54,514 nt of DNA from Flavobacteriia bacterium (GTDB lineage Bacteria; Bacteroidota; Bacteroidia; Flavobacteriales_D; Crocinitomicaceae), in NCBI GenBank assembly GCA_947455515.1, contig CANGOF010000006.1, forward strand, positions 1 through 54,514. The letters are read 5' to 3'. The position numbers and the translations under genes are program-made. Below the pieces are notes generated by a model, which saw only the letters and a program-made list of their open reading frames with translations, was not told where the DNA came from and searched no databases. Shown here one piece after another: positions 26,585 to 35,214 of this stretch. How positions within the stretch are numbered: the first letter of the stretch is position 1; every line of letters begins with the position of its first letter.

Positions 26585-27583
26585 ATGGATTTCAAGTCGC
26601 TTTTACAAGCCATCAAGAATAAGGATTTTAAGCCGGTGTATTTATTGCATGGGGAGGAACCGTATTACATTGATGTTTTAACCAAAGAGATTCAATTACA
26701 GGTACTCGAAGATCACGAACGTGACTTTAATGAAACGGTGGTTTATGGAAAGGACGCGGATGTATTAGCAATTATTTCGGAGGCTAAGGGTTATCCTATG
26801 ATGGCGGAACGTCGCTTGGTAATCGTCCGTGAAGCGCAAGACTTGAAAGAAATTGATAAGTTAGAGAGTTATATTGAAAATCCAAATCCTACGACGGTAT
26901 TAGTGTTGGCGCACAAATACAAAAAAGTGGATGCTCGTAAAAAGTTTGTAAAAAATATCCCGAAAGTAGGGGAGGTATTCGTTTCGGATAAGGTTCGCGA
27001 CTATCAATTGGTCGATTGGATTACGAAATACTTAGCAACGACCGATTACAAGATTACTTCCAAAGCGAGTATGTTACTTGCAGACTTTTTAGGAAACGAC
27101 CTTGCGAGAATTACCAATGAATTAGATAAGTTGGCCATTCTGTTAGAGAAAGGAACAACAATCAATGAGGTACACATCGAAGAAAATATTGGAATTTCTA
27201 AAGATTACAATGTGTTTGAGATGACCAAGGCACTTGGCGATAAAGATTTTTATAAAGCAATGCAAATCATTCATTACTTTAAAAATAATCCAAAATCGGG
27301 ACCTTTGGTGGTAGTAATTTCATCGTGTTATACCTTTTTTAGTCAATTGATGCGCGTACATTTTGCTGCGGATAAATCACAGAATGGAATTGCGCAATCT
27401 GTGAAAGTGCATCCTTTTGTGGCTGGTGAATTAATCAAAAATGCGCGTATGTATAATCCGAAAAAAGTCGCTGCGAATATTTCCGTGTTGTACGAATACG
27501 ACTTAAAGTCGAAAGGAATTAATAATTCGAATTTTACAGAAGCACAGTTAATGGAAGAAATGATGTTTAAATTAATTCATTAA
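26585..27583 (+). CDS. holA: DNA polymerase III subunit delta
   Basis: Clamp-loader subunit that opens the beta sliding clamp during DNA replication. 332 residues, usual length. Recognisable family features are FKPVYLLHGEEPYYIDVLTK at the N-terminus, EAKGYPMMAERRLVIVREAQ, the segment PTTVLVLAHKYKKVDARKKF, and LLADFLGNDLARITNELDKL followed by VFEMTKALGDKDFYKAMQII of the C-terminal collar region. First gene of the run holA-rsmE-DUF4159-pseudouridine synthase, with rsmE starting 1 bp after its stop. In many Bacteroidota it lies beside the HsdR_N-domain gene found here 18 kb upstream. Confidence 0.93.
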   Translation: MDFKSLLQAIKNKDFKPVYLLHGEEPYYIDVLTKEIQLQVLEDHERDFNETVVYGKDADVLAIISEAKGYPMMAERRLVIVREAQDLKEIDKLESYIENPNPTTVLVLAHKYKKVDARKKFVKNIPKVGEVFVSDKVRDYQLVDWITKYLATTDYKITSKASMLLADFLGNDLARITNELDKLAILLEKGTTINEVHIEENIGISKDYNVFEMTKALGDKDFYKAMQIIHYFKNNPKSGPLVVVISSCYTFFSQLMRVHFAADKSQNGIAQSVKVHPFVAGELIKNARMYNPKKVAANISVLYEYDLKSKGINNSNFTEAQLMEEMMFKLIH

Positions 27584-27584
27584 G

Positions 27585-28283
27585 ATGCATTTATTCTACG
27601 TTCCAGAACTAACACCAACTACAAAATCGATCTATTTATCGGAAGATGAATCCAAACATGCGTGCCGTGTCTTACGTTTGAAAATGAACGATGAGGTAAG
27701 CTTGTTAGATGGGGTAGGCGGTGTGTATCATGCACGAATTGAAGAAGATAATCCCAAAAAATGCCTGTTGCAGATTATCGCTGTAACACAAGAACCAAAA
27801 CCAACGCACGAAGTACATATTGCGATTGCTCCAACCAAAAACATGGATCGCATAGAATGGTTTGTAGAGAAGGCAACGGAAATAGGTATTACGGAATTAA
27901 CCTTACTAATTTGTGATCATTCAGAACGAAAAGTGGTGAAAACGGAACGTTTGGAGAAAATTTTGATTTCAGCAATGAAACAATCGAAACGAACGTTTAT
28001 TCCCAAATTAAATGCTGTAGTTACATTTTCTGAATTCATGAAACAACATACGCAAGGTGCATTAGCGCATTGTGAAGAGGGGGAGAAAAAGTCCTTGCAA
28101 ACGCTATATCAAGCAAGTAATTATCCCATTCTCATAGGACCCGAAGGCGATTTTTCCACCAAAGAAATAGCTGCAGCGAAAACGAATGGGTTTGATTTTG
28201 TTGTGTTAGGAAATACGCGTTTACGCACGGAGACAGCTGGTCTTTATGCGTGTGTACAAGCTAAAATGATAGCCGATGCGTAA
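27585..28283 (+). CDS. rsmE: 16S rRNA (uracil-1498-N3)-methyltransferase
   Basis: SAM-dependent methylation of U1498 in helix 44 of 16S rRNA. 232 residues, typical. An N-terminal PUA-like domain (ESKHACRVLRLKMNDEVSLL) is followed by a SPOUT domain with IAIAPTKNMDRIEWFVEKAT, the SAM-binding knot IGPEGDFSTKEIAAA, and VVLGNTRLRTETAGLYA. Starts one base after the holA stop and overlaps the next ORF by 8 bp, indicating one transcript. Confidence 0.95.
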   Translation: MHLFYVPELTPTTKSIYLSEDESKHACRVLRLKMNDEVSLLDGVGGVYHARIEEDNPKKCLLQIIAVTQEPKPTHEVHIAIAPTKNMDRIEWFVEKATEIGITELTLLICDHSERKVVKTERLEKILISAMKQSKRTFIPKLNAVVTFSEFMKQHTQGALAHCEEGEKKSLQTLYQASNYPILIGPEGDFSTKEIAAAKTNGFDFVVLGNTRLRTETAGLYACVQAKMIADA

Positions 28284-28923
28284 GTTTCTATTCGTATTCA
28301 TGTTACTATGTACTTCGTTTGTCGGAGCACAATACACCTATCAATTGGCGGTATTGAAATACCATGGTGGTGGTGATTATTATGCAAACCCGACTTCGTT
28401 ACCAAACTTGATTTCTTTTTGTAATCTGAATTTGAAAATGAAAATCAATCCCGAAGTTCCATACGTAGATGTCGGAAGTAAAGATTTGTTTCAGTATCCT
28501 TTCATCCACATGACTGGCCATGGGAACGTTGTCTTCTCCAATGCGGAATTAGAAAATTTACGAACCTATTTACAAGGGGGAGGATTTCTACATATCGATG
28601 ATAATTATGGTATGGATGCTTATATTCGTTCGCAATTAAAGAAATTATTTCCGGAAAATGAATTAGTAGAGTTACCACCTACACATCCTATATTTCATCA
28701 GAAGTACGATTTCAATGGTTTGCCTAAGATACATGAGCACGATGATAAAGCACCGAAGGCGTATGCAATTATTATAAATGGTAAAGTAGTTTGTTTATAC
28801 ACCTATGAAACCGATTTAGGGGATGGTTGGGAAAATTCTTCTGTACACAACGATTCACCTGAAAAAAGAACACAAGCATTGCAAATGGGAGCAAATATTC
28901 TCCAATATGCATTTTCAAGATAA
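28276..28923 (+). CDS. DUF4159 domain secreted protein
   Basis: 215 residues with the signal MRKFLFVFMLLCTSFVGA before QYT. The mature chain is a single DUF4159 domain, widespread in Bacteroidota and related to glutamine-amidotransferase-like folds: VLKYHGGGDYYANPTSLPNL, YPFIHMTGHGNVVFS, LRTYLQGGGFLHIDDNYGMD, LPPTHPIF and HNDSPEKRTQALQMGANI. No enzymatic activity is established for the family. The gene overlaps rsmE by 8 bp and is 12 bp from the next gene. Probably periplasmic. Confidence 0.88.
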   Translation: MRKFLFVFMLLCTSFVGAQYTYQLAVLKYHGGGDYYANPTSLPNLISFCNLNLKMKINPEVPYVDVGSKDLFQYPFIHMTGHGNVVFSNAELENLRTYLQGGGFLHIDDNYGMDAYIRSQLKKLFPENELVELPPTHPIFHQKYDFNGLPKIHEHDDKAPKAYAIIINGKVVCLYTYETDLGDGWENSSVHNDSPEKRTQALQMGANILQYAFSR

Positions 28924-28935
28924 GAAATAGAAATT

Positions 28936-29850
28936 ATGGCAATACGTAAAAAGATTACTCCAAAAGGAGCAGCACCAAGCATACAAAATTTTAAAGTTTC
29001 GAAAGATCATACTCTGTTTGCTTTTTTGAGTGAAGCGATGCCACACAAAGCACGTACTGCGTTAAAACTTATCTTGAAAAATCAGTTAATATCGGTTAAT
29101 GGGATAGGTCAAACACACGTAAATTTTGTGTTGAAGGCAGGCGATACTGTTACTTTTGGTAAGAAAGCTGAAAAAGCCATTGAAATTCCGATTAAATTAG
29201 ATATTTTATTTGAGGATGCTTCCATTCTTGTTGTAAATAAACCAGAAGGTTTGCTAACTATGGGTACAGACAAAGAGAAGCGTAAAACCATGTATGCTTA
29301 CTTGAGTACTTATGTAAAAACAAAAGATCCAAACGCAAAGATTTTTATTGTTCATCGTTTAGATCGTGAAACTTCTGGATTGTTAGTGTTTGCAAAATCC
29401 ATGGATATCAAAAATGTGTTGCAAAATGCTTGGAATGACGATACCAAACACCGTAAATACCTTGCGTTGGTTGAAGGATTGGTAAAAACACCTGCAGGAA
29501 CCATTACTTCGTATTTGCGTGAAAGTAAAGCGTTGAAAGTGCATTCAAGTAAAAATGCGACTTACGGAAAAGAATCCATTACCCATTATAAAGTTGTTGG
29601 AACGAAAAAGAATACTTCTTTGTTGGAGGTTGTGTTAGAAACAGGACGTAAAAATCAAATTCGTGTTCACATGGAGGAGATTGGTCATCCAGTAGTTGGA
29701 GATAAGAAATATGGCGCTAAAACGAATCCAATTGGACGTTTGGGGTTACATGCCTTAGAGCTTGGGTTTAAGCATCCAGTAAGCGGAAAAGTGGTTTCTT
29801 TTAAAACACCTATCCCAGGGAAATTTGTGATAAAAAGCACCAAAGAATAA
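28936..29850 (+). CDS. RluA-family pseudouridine synthase with S4 domain
   Basis: Isomerises uridine to pseudouridine in rRNA or tRNA. 304 residues. A basic N-terminus (MAIRKKITPKG) is followed by an S4-like RNA-binding domain (about 20-85, including RTALKLILKNQLISVNG). The catalytic domain carries HRLDRETSGLLVFAKS, whose Asp is the nucleophile, and further family motifs LLEVVLETGRKNQIRVHM and GHPVVGDKKYGA. It belongs to the RluC/RluD group, but the exact target site cannot be told. Last gene of the holA run. A palindrome flanked by direct repeats follows the stop. Confidence 0.92.
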   Translation: MAIRKKITPKGAAPSIQNFKVSKDHTLFAFLSEAMPHKARTALKLILKNQLISVNGIGQTHVNFVLKAGDTVTFGKKAEKAIEIPIKLDILFEDASILVVNKPEGLLTMGTDKEKRKTMYAYLSTYVKTKDPNAKIFIVHRLDRETSGLLVFAKSMDIKNVLQNAWNDDTKHRKYLALVEGLVKTPAGTITSYLRESKALKVHSSKNATYGKESITHYKVVGTKKNTSLLEVVLETGRKNQIRVHMEEIGHPVVGDKKYGAKTNPIGRLGLHALELGFKHPVSGKVVSFKTPIPGKFVIKSTKE

Positions 29851-29851
29851 C

Positions 29852-29905
29852 CGTCACTTCGTATCCCGAAAGCTTTCGGGACGTCACTTCGTAACTCGTC
29901 ACTCA
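29852..29905. repeat. CGTCACTTCGTA direct repeats around a 16-bp palindrome
   Basis: CGTCACTTCGTA occurs at 29852-29863 and again at 29882-29893, with the perfect palindrome CCCGAAAGCTTTCGGG (29865-29880) between. It lies between two convergent genes and could act as a bidirectional terminator, although no T-run follows. Related CGTAACT / GTGACG words occur near 6503-6532, 36219-36234 and 39305-39335. Confidence 0.65.
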
Positions 29906-30186
29906 ATTTTGTCCATGCTCCAAGCTTCTGCTTTTTCTTTAAACCAAGGTTTGATGGTAGGCCAGATTGTCTGGAATAGTTCGGAATTACGGTAGGTGTT
30001 TAAATCCTCTTCTTTTTCCCAGCGACTATGTGTAATGAAAATTGCAGGGTTGTACAGGTCTTGTAACATATACATCTCTATGCAGCCCGGTTGCTTATTC
30101 ACCTTAGTTACTACTTGGTCAAATAATGCGAGAAAGTCAGCAACTTTGTCGGCTTGAAAATGAAGTTTGACAATGCGATAAATCAT
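29899..30186 (-). CDS. Antibiotic biosynthesis monooxygenase (ABM) domain protein
   Basis: 95-residue ABM/dimeric alpha-beta barrel protein. Visible features are IYRIVKLHFQADKVADFLAL, KVNKQPGCIEMYMLQDLYNP, ITHSRWEKEEDLNTYRNSEL and FKEKAEAWSM. Such proteins are small cofactor-free oxygenases or quinol-handling enzymes; the actual substrate is not predictable. The ATG shares a base with the preceding stop (TAATG on the minus strand), so it is translationally coupled to the SAM hydrolase gene. Confidence 0.88.
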   Translation of the reverse strand: MIYRIVKLHFQADKVADFLALFDQVVTKVNKQPGCIEMYMLQDLYNPAIFITHSRWEKEEDLNTYRNSELFQTIWPTIKPWFKEKAEAWSMDKIE

Positions 30187-31046
30187 TAGAAAAGCGATTC
30201 GAGTGTGTCTTTAGAACCTCTTGGTGTGTATTCAATACGAATGATGTCATTGATTTGCATACCAAACAAGGTACTTGCACCATTTCTTCTATCAATAGCC
30301 CCCTGATTTAAGGCAATTTCTAAATAATCATTCGAATTAAAAATGGCTACTTTTTCACCATTGGAAACATCGGAATAGGATGTAGAGATAACATCAATAA
30401 AATATTCTTTTCTTCGGAAAAAGATGGTGAAAGGAACGTCTTTACCAAATTGGTAGAAGTCTTTTTTCTTGATATTCGTAATTAAATTTCCAAAGTGATC
30501 GATGTGTATCACATTGCCTTTGATAACATTCGGTTCCACAATAGGATGGAAGGTAGTAGCACGTTGGAATTGTTCCGTTTCAGATGCAAAGGAGGTAATT
30601 TCTACCTTATTTAAAATCTTACAAGCTGCAGGAACAAGGATGTTTTTTGTAGGAAATTGAAATACATTTTTGTTCGACAAAACATCGTCTAAACGCCAAA
30701 ATCCTTGGTGTTCCTCTTCTCCAATCAATAAGCTGAAAAAACCATTGTCATTCGAAACGAAATAGTGGTCTTTAAACAACATAATTGCTGGGTAGGAACT
30801 CAATGAATCATCATTAAGATTGATCATCGGTTCGCTATTCACTCCCATGATATGAACCGTTCCTTTTGGGAATTCCTCAAAACAATTTTGTAATACAAAT
30901 GCTGCTTGTAGGGAAGAAAAAGATTGGATTTCGTGCGTGATGTCAATAATTTGAACTTGTTCAATATGGGATAAAATTGCGCCTTTGATGGAAGCAACAT
31001 AATGGTCTTTCAAACCCATGTCTGTTGTAAGCGTAATTATTGGCAT
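30186..31046 (-). CDS. SAM hydroxide adenosyltransferase (DUF62, chlorinase/fluorinase fold)
   Basis: Family members hydrolyse S-adenosylmethionine to adenosine and methionine; relatives use chloride or fluoride. 286 residues, typical. Motifs are LTTDMGLKDHYVASIKGAIL at the N-terminus (substrate Asp), IIDITHEIQSF, HIMGVNSEP, and in the second domain VIHIDHFGNLITNI and a C-terminal YLEIALNQGAI-type barrel end. Nothing suggests true halogenase activity, which needs specific halide-pocket residues rarely present in this branch. Divergent from phoH, as is frequent in Bacteroidota, and first gene of a pair with the ABM gene. Confidence 0.88.
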   Translation of the reverse strand: MPIITLTTDMGLKDHYVASIKGAILSHIEQVQIIDITHEIQSFSSLQAAFVLQNCFEEFPKGTVHIMGVNSEPMINLNDDSLSSYPAIMLFKDHYFVSNDNGFFSLLIGEEEHQGFWRLDDVLSNKNVFQFPTKNILVPAACKILNKVEITSFASETEQFQRATTFHPIVEPNVIKGNVIHIDHFGNLITNIKKKDFYQFGKDVPFTIFFRRKEYFIDVISTSYSDVSNGEKVAIFNSNDYLEIALNQGAIDRRNGASTLFGMQINDIIRIEYTPRGSKDTLESLF

Positions 31047-31081
31047 GTTTAATTATTGATGGATGATTGACAAAAAAAATA

Positions 31082-31089
31082 TAACTTTG
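31082..31089 (+). promoter_or_regulatory. Candidate -7 box (TAACTTTG) for phoH
   Basis: TAACTTTG fits TAnnTTTG and would start transcription about 55 bases before the phoH start codon. An upstream TTG lies 23 bases away (31056-31058), a little far from the ideal spacing. Confidence 0.4.
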
Positions 31090-31150
31090 GTGTAAAATTA
31101 AGATTTATTCTAACAAGAAAGTTCAATTACACATTTTATAAAGAATATTT

Positions 31151-32125
31151 TTGGAGAAAATTTACACATTAGAAGGGATTAATCTAGTTGACTTTTTTGG
31201 AGTTAACAACGTGTATTTACAAATACTTAAACGTTATTATCCTAAATTAAAAATTGTTGCAAGAGGGAATGACCTAACACTCTTAGGAGATGAGGAGGTG
31301 GTAGCTCTTTTTGAACGTAAATTGACTCAGCTTATCGAATATTACCATCGATTTAATACCTTGAACGAAAATATTATTGAACAAATCTTATTAGAAGATG
31401 AACGTTTAAAACCAGCTTCGCAAGGAGATGAAGTTTTGGTACATGGTAATAACGGTTCAAAAATCAAAGCGAAGACGATAAACCAACAAAAGTTAGTCGC
31501 TGAAGCGAATAAAAATGCGATGGTATTTGCAGTTGGACCAGCAGGAACCGGTAAAACATATACGGCGATCGCACTTGCTGTACGCGCATTAAAAGCAAAA
31601 GAAGTGAAACGTATCGTGTTGACACGACCAGCAGTGGAAGCAGGGGAAAATCTTGGGTTTTTACCTGGAGATATGAAGGATAAATTGGATCCGTATATGA
31701 TGCCGTTGTACGATGCTTTACGCGATATGATTCCTCCAGATAAGCTGTTGCAAATGATGGAATACGGAGTGATCGAGATTGCACCCTTAGCTTTTATGAG
31801 AGGGAGAACCTTAGATAATGCATTTGTTATTTTGGACGAGGCACAAAATGCTACCGTGATGCAAATGAAGATGTTTTTAACCCGTATGGGACAAACAGCT
31901 CAATTTATCATAACAGGGGATATGTCGCAAACCGATTTACCTTCCAAACAACGTTCCGGCTTATCTTATGCATTGGATGCATTGCGAGGAGTAGAAGGAA
32001 TAGGGGTTGTTCGCTTAAATCAAAACGATGTGATTCGTCATCCGTTGGTGAAGAAAATTATCGAAGCATTTGAAAAGAAAGAGTCTAGCGATTCAATAGA
32101 AAAAGAAAAGAAAAATAATTTATAA
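31151..32125 (+). CDS. PhoH family ATPase, TTG start
   Basis: Cytoplasmic P-loop ATPase of the PhoH/PhoL group, probably with RNA-related roles. 324 residues. An N-terminal KH-like segment (about 1-85) is followed by the ATPase core: Walker A GPAGTGKTYTAIALA at about 130, Walker B FVILDEAQNAT at about 225, sensor ITGDMSQTDLP and the arginine region QNDVIRHPLVKKIIEAF. The first codon is TTG: no in-frame ATG occurs before the Walker A region, and the N-terminus (EKIYTLEGINLVDFFG) matches the family, so a TTG start is required. An acidic/Lys tail (about 307-324) ends the protein. purC follows 29 bp later. Confidence 0.92.
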   Translation: MEKIYTLEGINLVDFFGVNNVYLQILKRYYPKLKIVARGNDLTLLGDEEVVALFERKLTQLIEYYHRFNTLNENIIEQILLEDERLKPASQGDEVLVHGNNGSKIKAKTINQQKLVAEANKNAMVFAVGPAGTGKTYTAIALAVRALKAKEVKRIVLTRPAVEAGENLGFLPGDMKDKLDPYMMPLYDALRDMIPPDKLLQMMEYGVIEIAPLAFMRGRTLDNAFVILDEAQNATVMQMKMFLTRMGQTAQFIITGDMSQTDLPSKQRSGLSYALDALRGVEGIGVVRLNQNDVIRHPLVKKIIEAFEKKESSDSIEKEKKNNL

Positions 32126-32150
32126 TTCATAACACATAATTCATAATTCA
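32121..32150. repeat. AT-rich TATAATTCATAAC spacer repeat before purC
   Basis: TATAATTCATAACACATAAT and TCATAATTCA. Third copy of the spacer type at 609-640 and 26541-26566. It begins at the very end of phoH (stop 32123-32125). Confidence 0.45.
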
Positions 32151-32154
32151 AAAA

Positions 32155-33102
32155 ATGGGTAATACAATTAGCACCACCAATTATAACTTTCCAGGACAAT
32201 TAGATGTGTACAAAGGGAAAGTGAGAGACGTTTATACCTTAGAAAATGACATCGTTGTAATGATTGCATCCGATCGTATTTCTGCGTTTGATCACGTGTT
32301 ACCAAAAGGAATTCCGTTTAAAGGACAAGTGTTAAATCAAATTGCTACTTTGTTTTTGAATGCGACAAAGGATATCGTTCCGAATTGGTTGTTGGCAACT
32401 CCAGATCCATCGGTTTCGGTAGGGATTAAATGTGAGCCAATTCGTGTGGAAATGGTGATTCGTGGTTATTTGGCTGGACATGCAGCACGTGAGTATGCTT
32501 TAGGCAAGCGTGAAGTATGTGGTGTGCAATTACCAGAAGGATTAAAAGAAAACGATCGTTTTCCAGAGCCAATTATTACACCAACATTGAAAGCGGATGC
32601 TGGTCACGATGAAGATATTTCAAGAGAAGAAATCATTGCTAACAATTATGTTCCTAAAGATATTTACGAACAATTAGAAGCCTACACACGTGCTTTGTTT
32701 CAACGTGGTTCGGAAATGGCGTTAGAAAGAGGTTTATTGTTGGTGGATACGAAATATGAGTTTGGACTAAAAGATGGTAAAGTAATCTTAATTGATGAAA
32801 TTCATACGCCAGATTCTTCCCGTTATTTCTATGCGGATGGTTACCAAGAAAGACAAGACAAAGGAGAAAATCAAAAACAATTATCCAAAGAGTTTGTTAG
32901 ACAATGGTTGATTGACAATCATTTTCAAGGCTTGGAAGGACAAACAATCCCGGATATGCCAGAAGAATTTGTGCAATTAGTAACCGATCGTTACATTGAA
33001 CTTTTTGAGAAAATTTCGGGTACTACGTTTGTGAAAGCGGATAATGCGAACATCGAAGCTAGAATTCAAAAAAATGTAGAAGACTATTTGAAGTCACTAT
33101 AA
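32155..33102 (+). CDS. purC: Phosphoribosylaminoimidazole-succinocarboxamide synthase
   Basis: ATP-dependent ligation of aspartate to CAIR, giving SAICAR, in purine synthesis. 315 residues, the longer eukaryote/Bacteroidota-like form rather than the 240-residue E. coli form. Motifs are [87 protein letters not shown] and [11 protein letters not shown]. No other pur genes are nearby. A strong bidirectional terminator follows. Confidence 0.96.
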   Translation: MGNTISTTNYNFPGQLDVYKGKVRDVYTLENDIVVMIASDRISAFDHVLPKGIPFKGQVLNQIATLFLNATKDIVPNWLLATPDPSVSVGIKCEPIRVEMVIRGYLAGHAAREYALGKREVCGVQLPEGLKENDRFPEPIITPTLKADAGHDEDISREEIIANNYVPKDIYEQLEAYTRALFQRGSEMALERGLLLVDTKYEFGLKDGKVILIDEIHTPDSSRYFYADGYQERQDKGENQKQLSKEFVRQWLIDNHFQGLEGQTIPDMPEEFVQLVTDRYIELFEKISGTTFVKADNANIEARIQKNVEDYLKSL

Positions 33103-33123
33103 AAGAATAGTTAAAATTGAAGT

Positions 33124-33156
33124 AAAAGCCGTGGGAATGATCTCACGGCTTTTTTA
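33124..33156 (+). terminator. Bidirectional terminator after purC
   Basis: AAAAGCCGTG / CACGGCTTTT stem with a 10-base loop and a T6 run. It overlaps the stop codon of the convergent LRR gene by three bases, so it can serve both. Confidence 0.85.
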
Positions 33157-34512
33157 TTTATAATTTCGTTCTAGTTTTAAACCGTTCATATATAGTGTTT
33201 CATAATATCTTAAAGCATTAAAACCATTCACAAAACCTCCTTCCCTTTGATCTTCACCTGAATAACTTATTCCATCGTTTCCCCCATATTTGGATTTAGT
33301 TGGATCGTTTTTAATTTTCATCAATATTTTTTTTTCACCTTCTGTTAAAGTTCTTGGTGGTTTTAAATTATGCATCTTAGGCATTTGTGCTAATGCTAGT
33401 ATTTGATTAAAAGGGATGTTACCATTTAATGAGAGGTAACTTAGGTTTGGTAATGAAAAAAAATCAGGAGGTAATTTATCAATGTAATGGTTGATATATA
33501 AAGCACTGAGATCCTTTAACGTACAAATACCATTTGGTAATACTCTATATTTTGAAGGAGTTTCTAACCAAATAAAATTTAGGTTTGGTGTTTTTGAAAA
33601 ATCAAGGTTATATTTATAGGTGTACCCGATATGATACCATAGAAACAACATTTTATCCAAATTTGAAATATTAGGATATTCATTTATAGTATCAGCCCAA
33701 ATACGGATATTTCTTAGATTCTTTAATTTATTAAATTCAAAAGGAAAATTAATTCGACCATCATGTACACTTAAACTTAAATTTTCTAAGGAATCTAATT
33801 CACCAAATTCTGATGGTAAGGTTAAAAATCCAGTTTGTATATCTAACGCTTTTAATCGTTTCATGTTTTTTACAGTAGCAGGAATAACTAAAGGACCGGT
33901 TTGTAAACTCAATGCTTCCAAATGAGGCATATCAAAAAGTTTAGTTTCAAAATTTTCACCGCCACCAATTAAATTGATAAATTTTAAATTTTTCATTTCT
34001 TTGATGCAAGAAGGGAAAATTGGAGAACCATAGATTATAAGTACTTTTAATTCGTTTAATTCACAAAAGCAATCTGGAATAGTGTCATTTATATTAACCT
34101 CGAGATATCTTATTTTTTTTGCCGTGCTAAATAATTGGTTAACCTGGTATTGATTGATTGATGGTTTAAAAATTACTTCCCGAAGATTTGGAAACCAACT
34201 AAAATCGAAACGTTTATCAAGAATCGATTCATCATAATAATTTAAAAAAGCAATATTTTTATATCTAGAAAGTTTGGGTAGCGTCATATGGTTTTGTTCA
34301 CTGTCTTTACTTAGATAACTCACCCATATTGATAATACATTTTCTGGAATATCATTTATTACAGGAAAATGAGATAGGTTTTCAAAAGGGATTTTATGTG
34401 TATTCCAAATACTATAATTATTTGAGATTGCTTCAATGATGGAATCATTTAATTGTGAGAAAGTGTTAAAAGAAGACAATAAGATAATTAAAAGCAAGTT
34501 AAATTTGAACAT
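33154..34512 (-). CDS. Secreted leucine-rich-repeat protein
   Basis: 452 residues with the signal MFKFNLLLIILLSSFNTFS before QLN. At least eight leucine-rich repeats run from about residue 80 to 370. Examples are FPNLREVIFKPSINQYQVNQ, LNELKVLIIYGSPIFPSCIK, MKRLKALDIQTGFLTLPSEF, LDSLENLSLSVHDG, LKNLRNIRIWADTINEYPNI, LKDLSALYINHYIDKLPPDF and LPNLSYLSLNGNIPF. The C-terminus (SKYGGNDGISYSGEDQREGG) is Gly-rich and unrecognised; no MORN repeats and no sorting domain. In style and composition it resembles the LRR proteins of the 8.6-26.5 kb island and probably belongs to the same accessory gene pool. Periplasmic or surface-exposed; binding role inferred. Confidence 0.85.
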   Translation of the reverse strand: MFKFNLLLIILLSSFNTFSQLNDSIIEAISNNYSIWNTHKIPFENLSHFPVINDIPENVLSIWVSYLSKDSEQNHMTLPKLSRYKNIAFLNYYDESILDKRFDFSWFPNLREVIFKPSINQYQVNQLFSTAKKIRYLEVNINDTIPDCFCELNELKVLIIYGSPIFPSCIKEMKNLKFINLIGGGENFETKLFDMPHLEALSLQTGPLVIPATVKNMKRLKALDIQTGFLTLPSEFGELDSLENLSLSVHDGRINFPFEFNKLKNLRNIRIWADTINEYPNISNLDKMLFLWYHIGYTYKYNLDFSKTPNLNFIWLETPSKYRVLPNGICTLKDLSALYINHYIDKLPPDFFSLPNLSYLSLNGNIPFNQILALAQMPKMHNLKPPRTLTEGEKKILMKIKNDPTKSKYGGNDGISYSGEDQREGGFVNGFNALRYYETLYMNGLKLERNYK

Positions 34513-34547
34513 AGATATAATAATAAAAGATTGATAATGGAGATTTG

Positions 34548-34751
34548 TTAATTATAGGATGACTTTAACTGAGCAAGAATTTCATTCTTAGAAACCAATG
34601 CATTCGTTTTTATAGCGTCCATTTGATTTCCTAATATAATGTCTTCGTATTTATCCTTTTTTAAAGAAATAACCTCTGCACCAAGTTTTTTTGCTAATTT
34701 GAGTAATAGCTTACTGTTTGTAGCGTCAGTTTTTATAAGTAATGTGCTCAT
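34548..34751 (-). CDS. Small antitoxin-like protein, no toxin seen
   Basis: 67 residues: LLIKTDATNSKLLLKLAKKLGAEVISL and a C-terminal LVSKNEILAQLKS. The pattern resembles short Bacteroidota antitoxin-like proteins (an N-terminal strand and a helix, then a 'vs..eI...L' end) that often precede RelE/Txe toxins. No toxin ORF follows or precedes it here; the gene lies alone after a 36-bp gap from the LRR gene. A TAACTTTA near-match to the -7 box lies just upstream. It may be an orphan antitoxin or something unrelated. Confidence 0.55.
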   Translation of the reverse strand: MSTLLIKTDATNSKLLLKLAKKLGAEVISLKKDKYEDIILGNQMDAIKTNALVSKNEILAQLKSSYN

Positions 34752-34904
34752 TGTTATTTGATTTGTTACTAAAGTTAAGGATTTTACTTATAGTGTTTAT
34801 TTACCATTCCTTTTTTCTGACAAAAATCAGCTTTTTTTCTAATTCCAATCAATCTTTAGTTTTATTCATTTTCAAATCTTTGTAATGTATTAAAACATAA
34901 TAAA

Positions 34905-35189
34905 ATGGGAACTAAAAGTATGGAAGCAAGTGTTATAAAAGAATCAGAATTTAATCGTTTTGGATTGATAAGTATGATTTTGTTAGTAGTTGGTTGTGTT
35001 GGTGGAATTGCTGTTGGATTAGGAGCAATTAAGTATACAGGAACATTAATTTTATGTGTGGTTCCTACAATGACAACGTTAAGTCTGTTGTTGGCAGTTG
35101 CTCCAATGAAATGGATTTGGAGATCTGCATTTTTAAGTATGGCAATTGATTTTATTTTGATAATTTACTTTTTGTTTATTGAGAAATAA
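34905..35189 (+). CDS. Small membrane protein of unknown function
   Basis: 94 residues with three hydrophobic segments: FGLISMILLVVGCVGGIAVG (about 20-40), GTLILCVVPTMTTLSLLLAV (about 47-66) and SAFLSMAIDFILIIYFLFI (about 73-91). A short hydrophilic N-terminus (MGTKSMEASVIKESEF) precedes them. No family recognised, though this size class of inner-membrane protein is common in Flavobacteriales. Monocistronic: its own terminator follows at 35215-35244. Confidence 0.72.
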   Translation: MGTKSMEASVIKESEFNRFGLISMILLVVGCVGGIAVGLGAIKYTGTLILCVVPTMTTLSLLLAVAPMKWIWRSAFLSMAIDFILIIYFLFIEK

Positions 35190-35214
35190 AAATTGTTTGT
35201 AAATAGTTAGTTAG

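Noticed and set aside
30186-31046. SAM chlorinase/fluorinase (halogenated natural product synthesis)
   Set aside because: The family fold is shared, but most members are plain SAM hydrolases. The neighbours (ABM, phoH) give no sign of a natural-product cluster.
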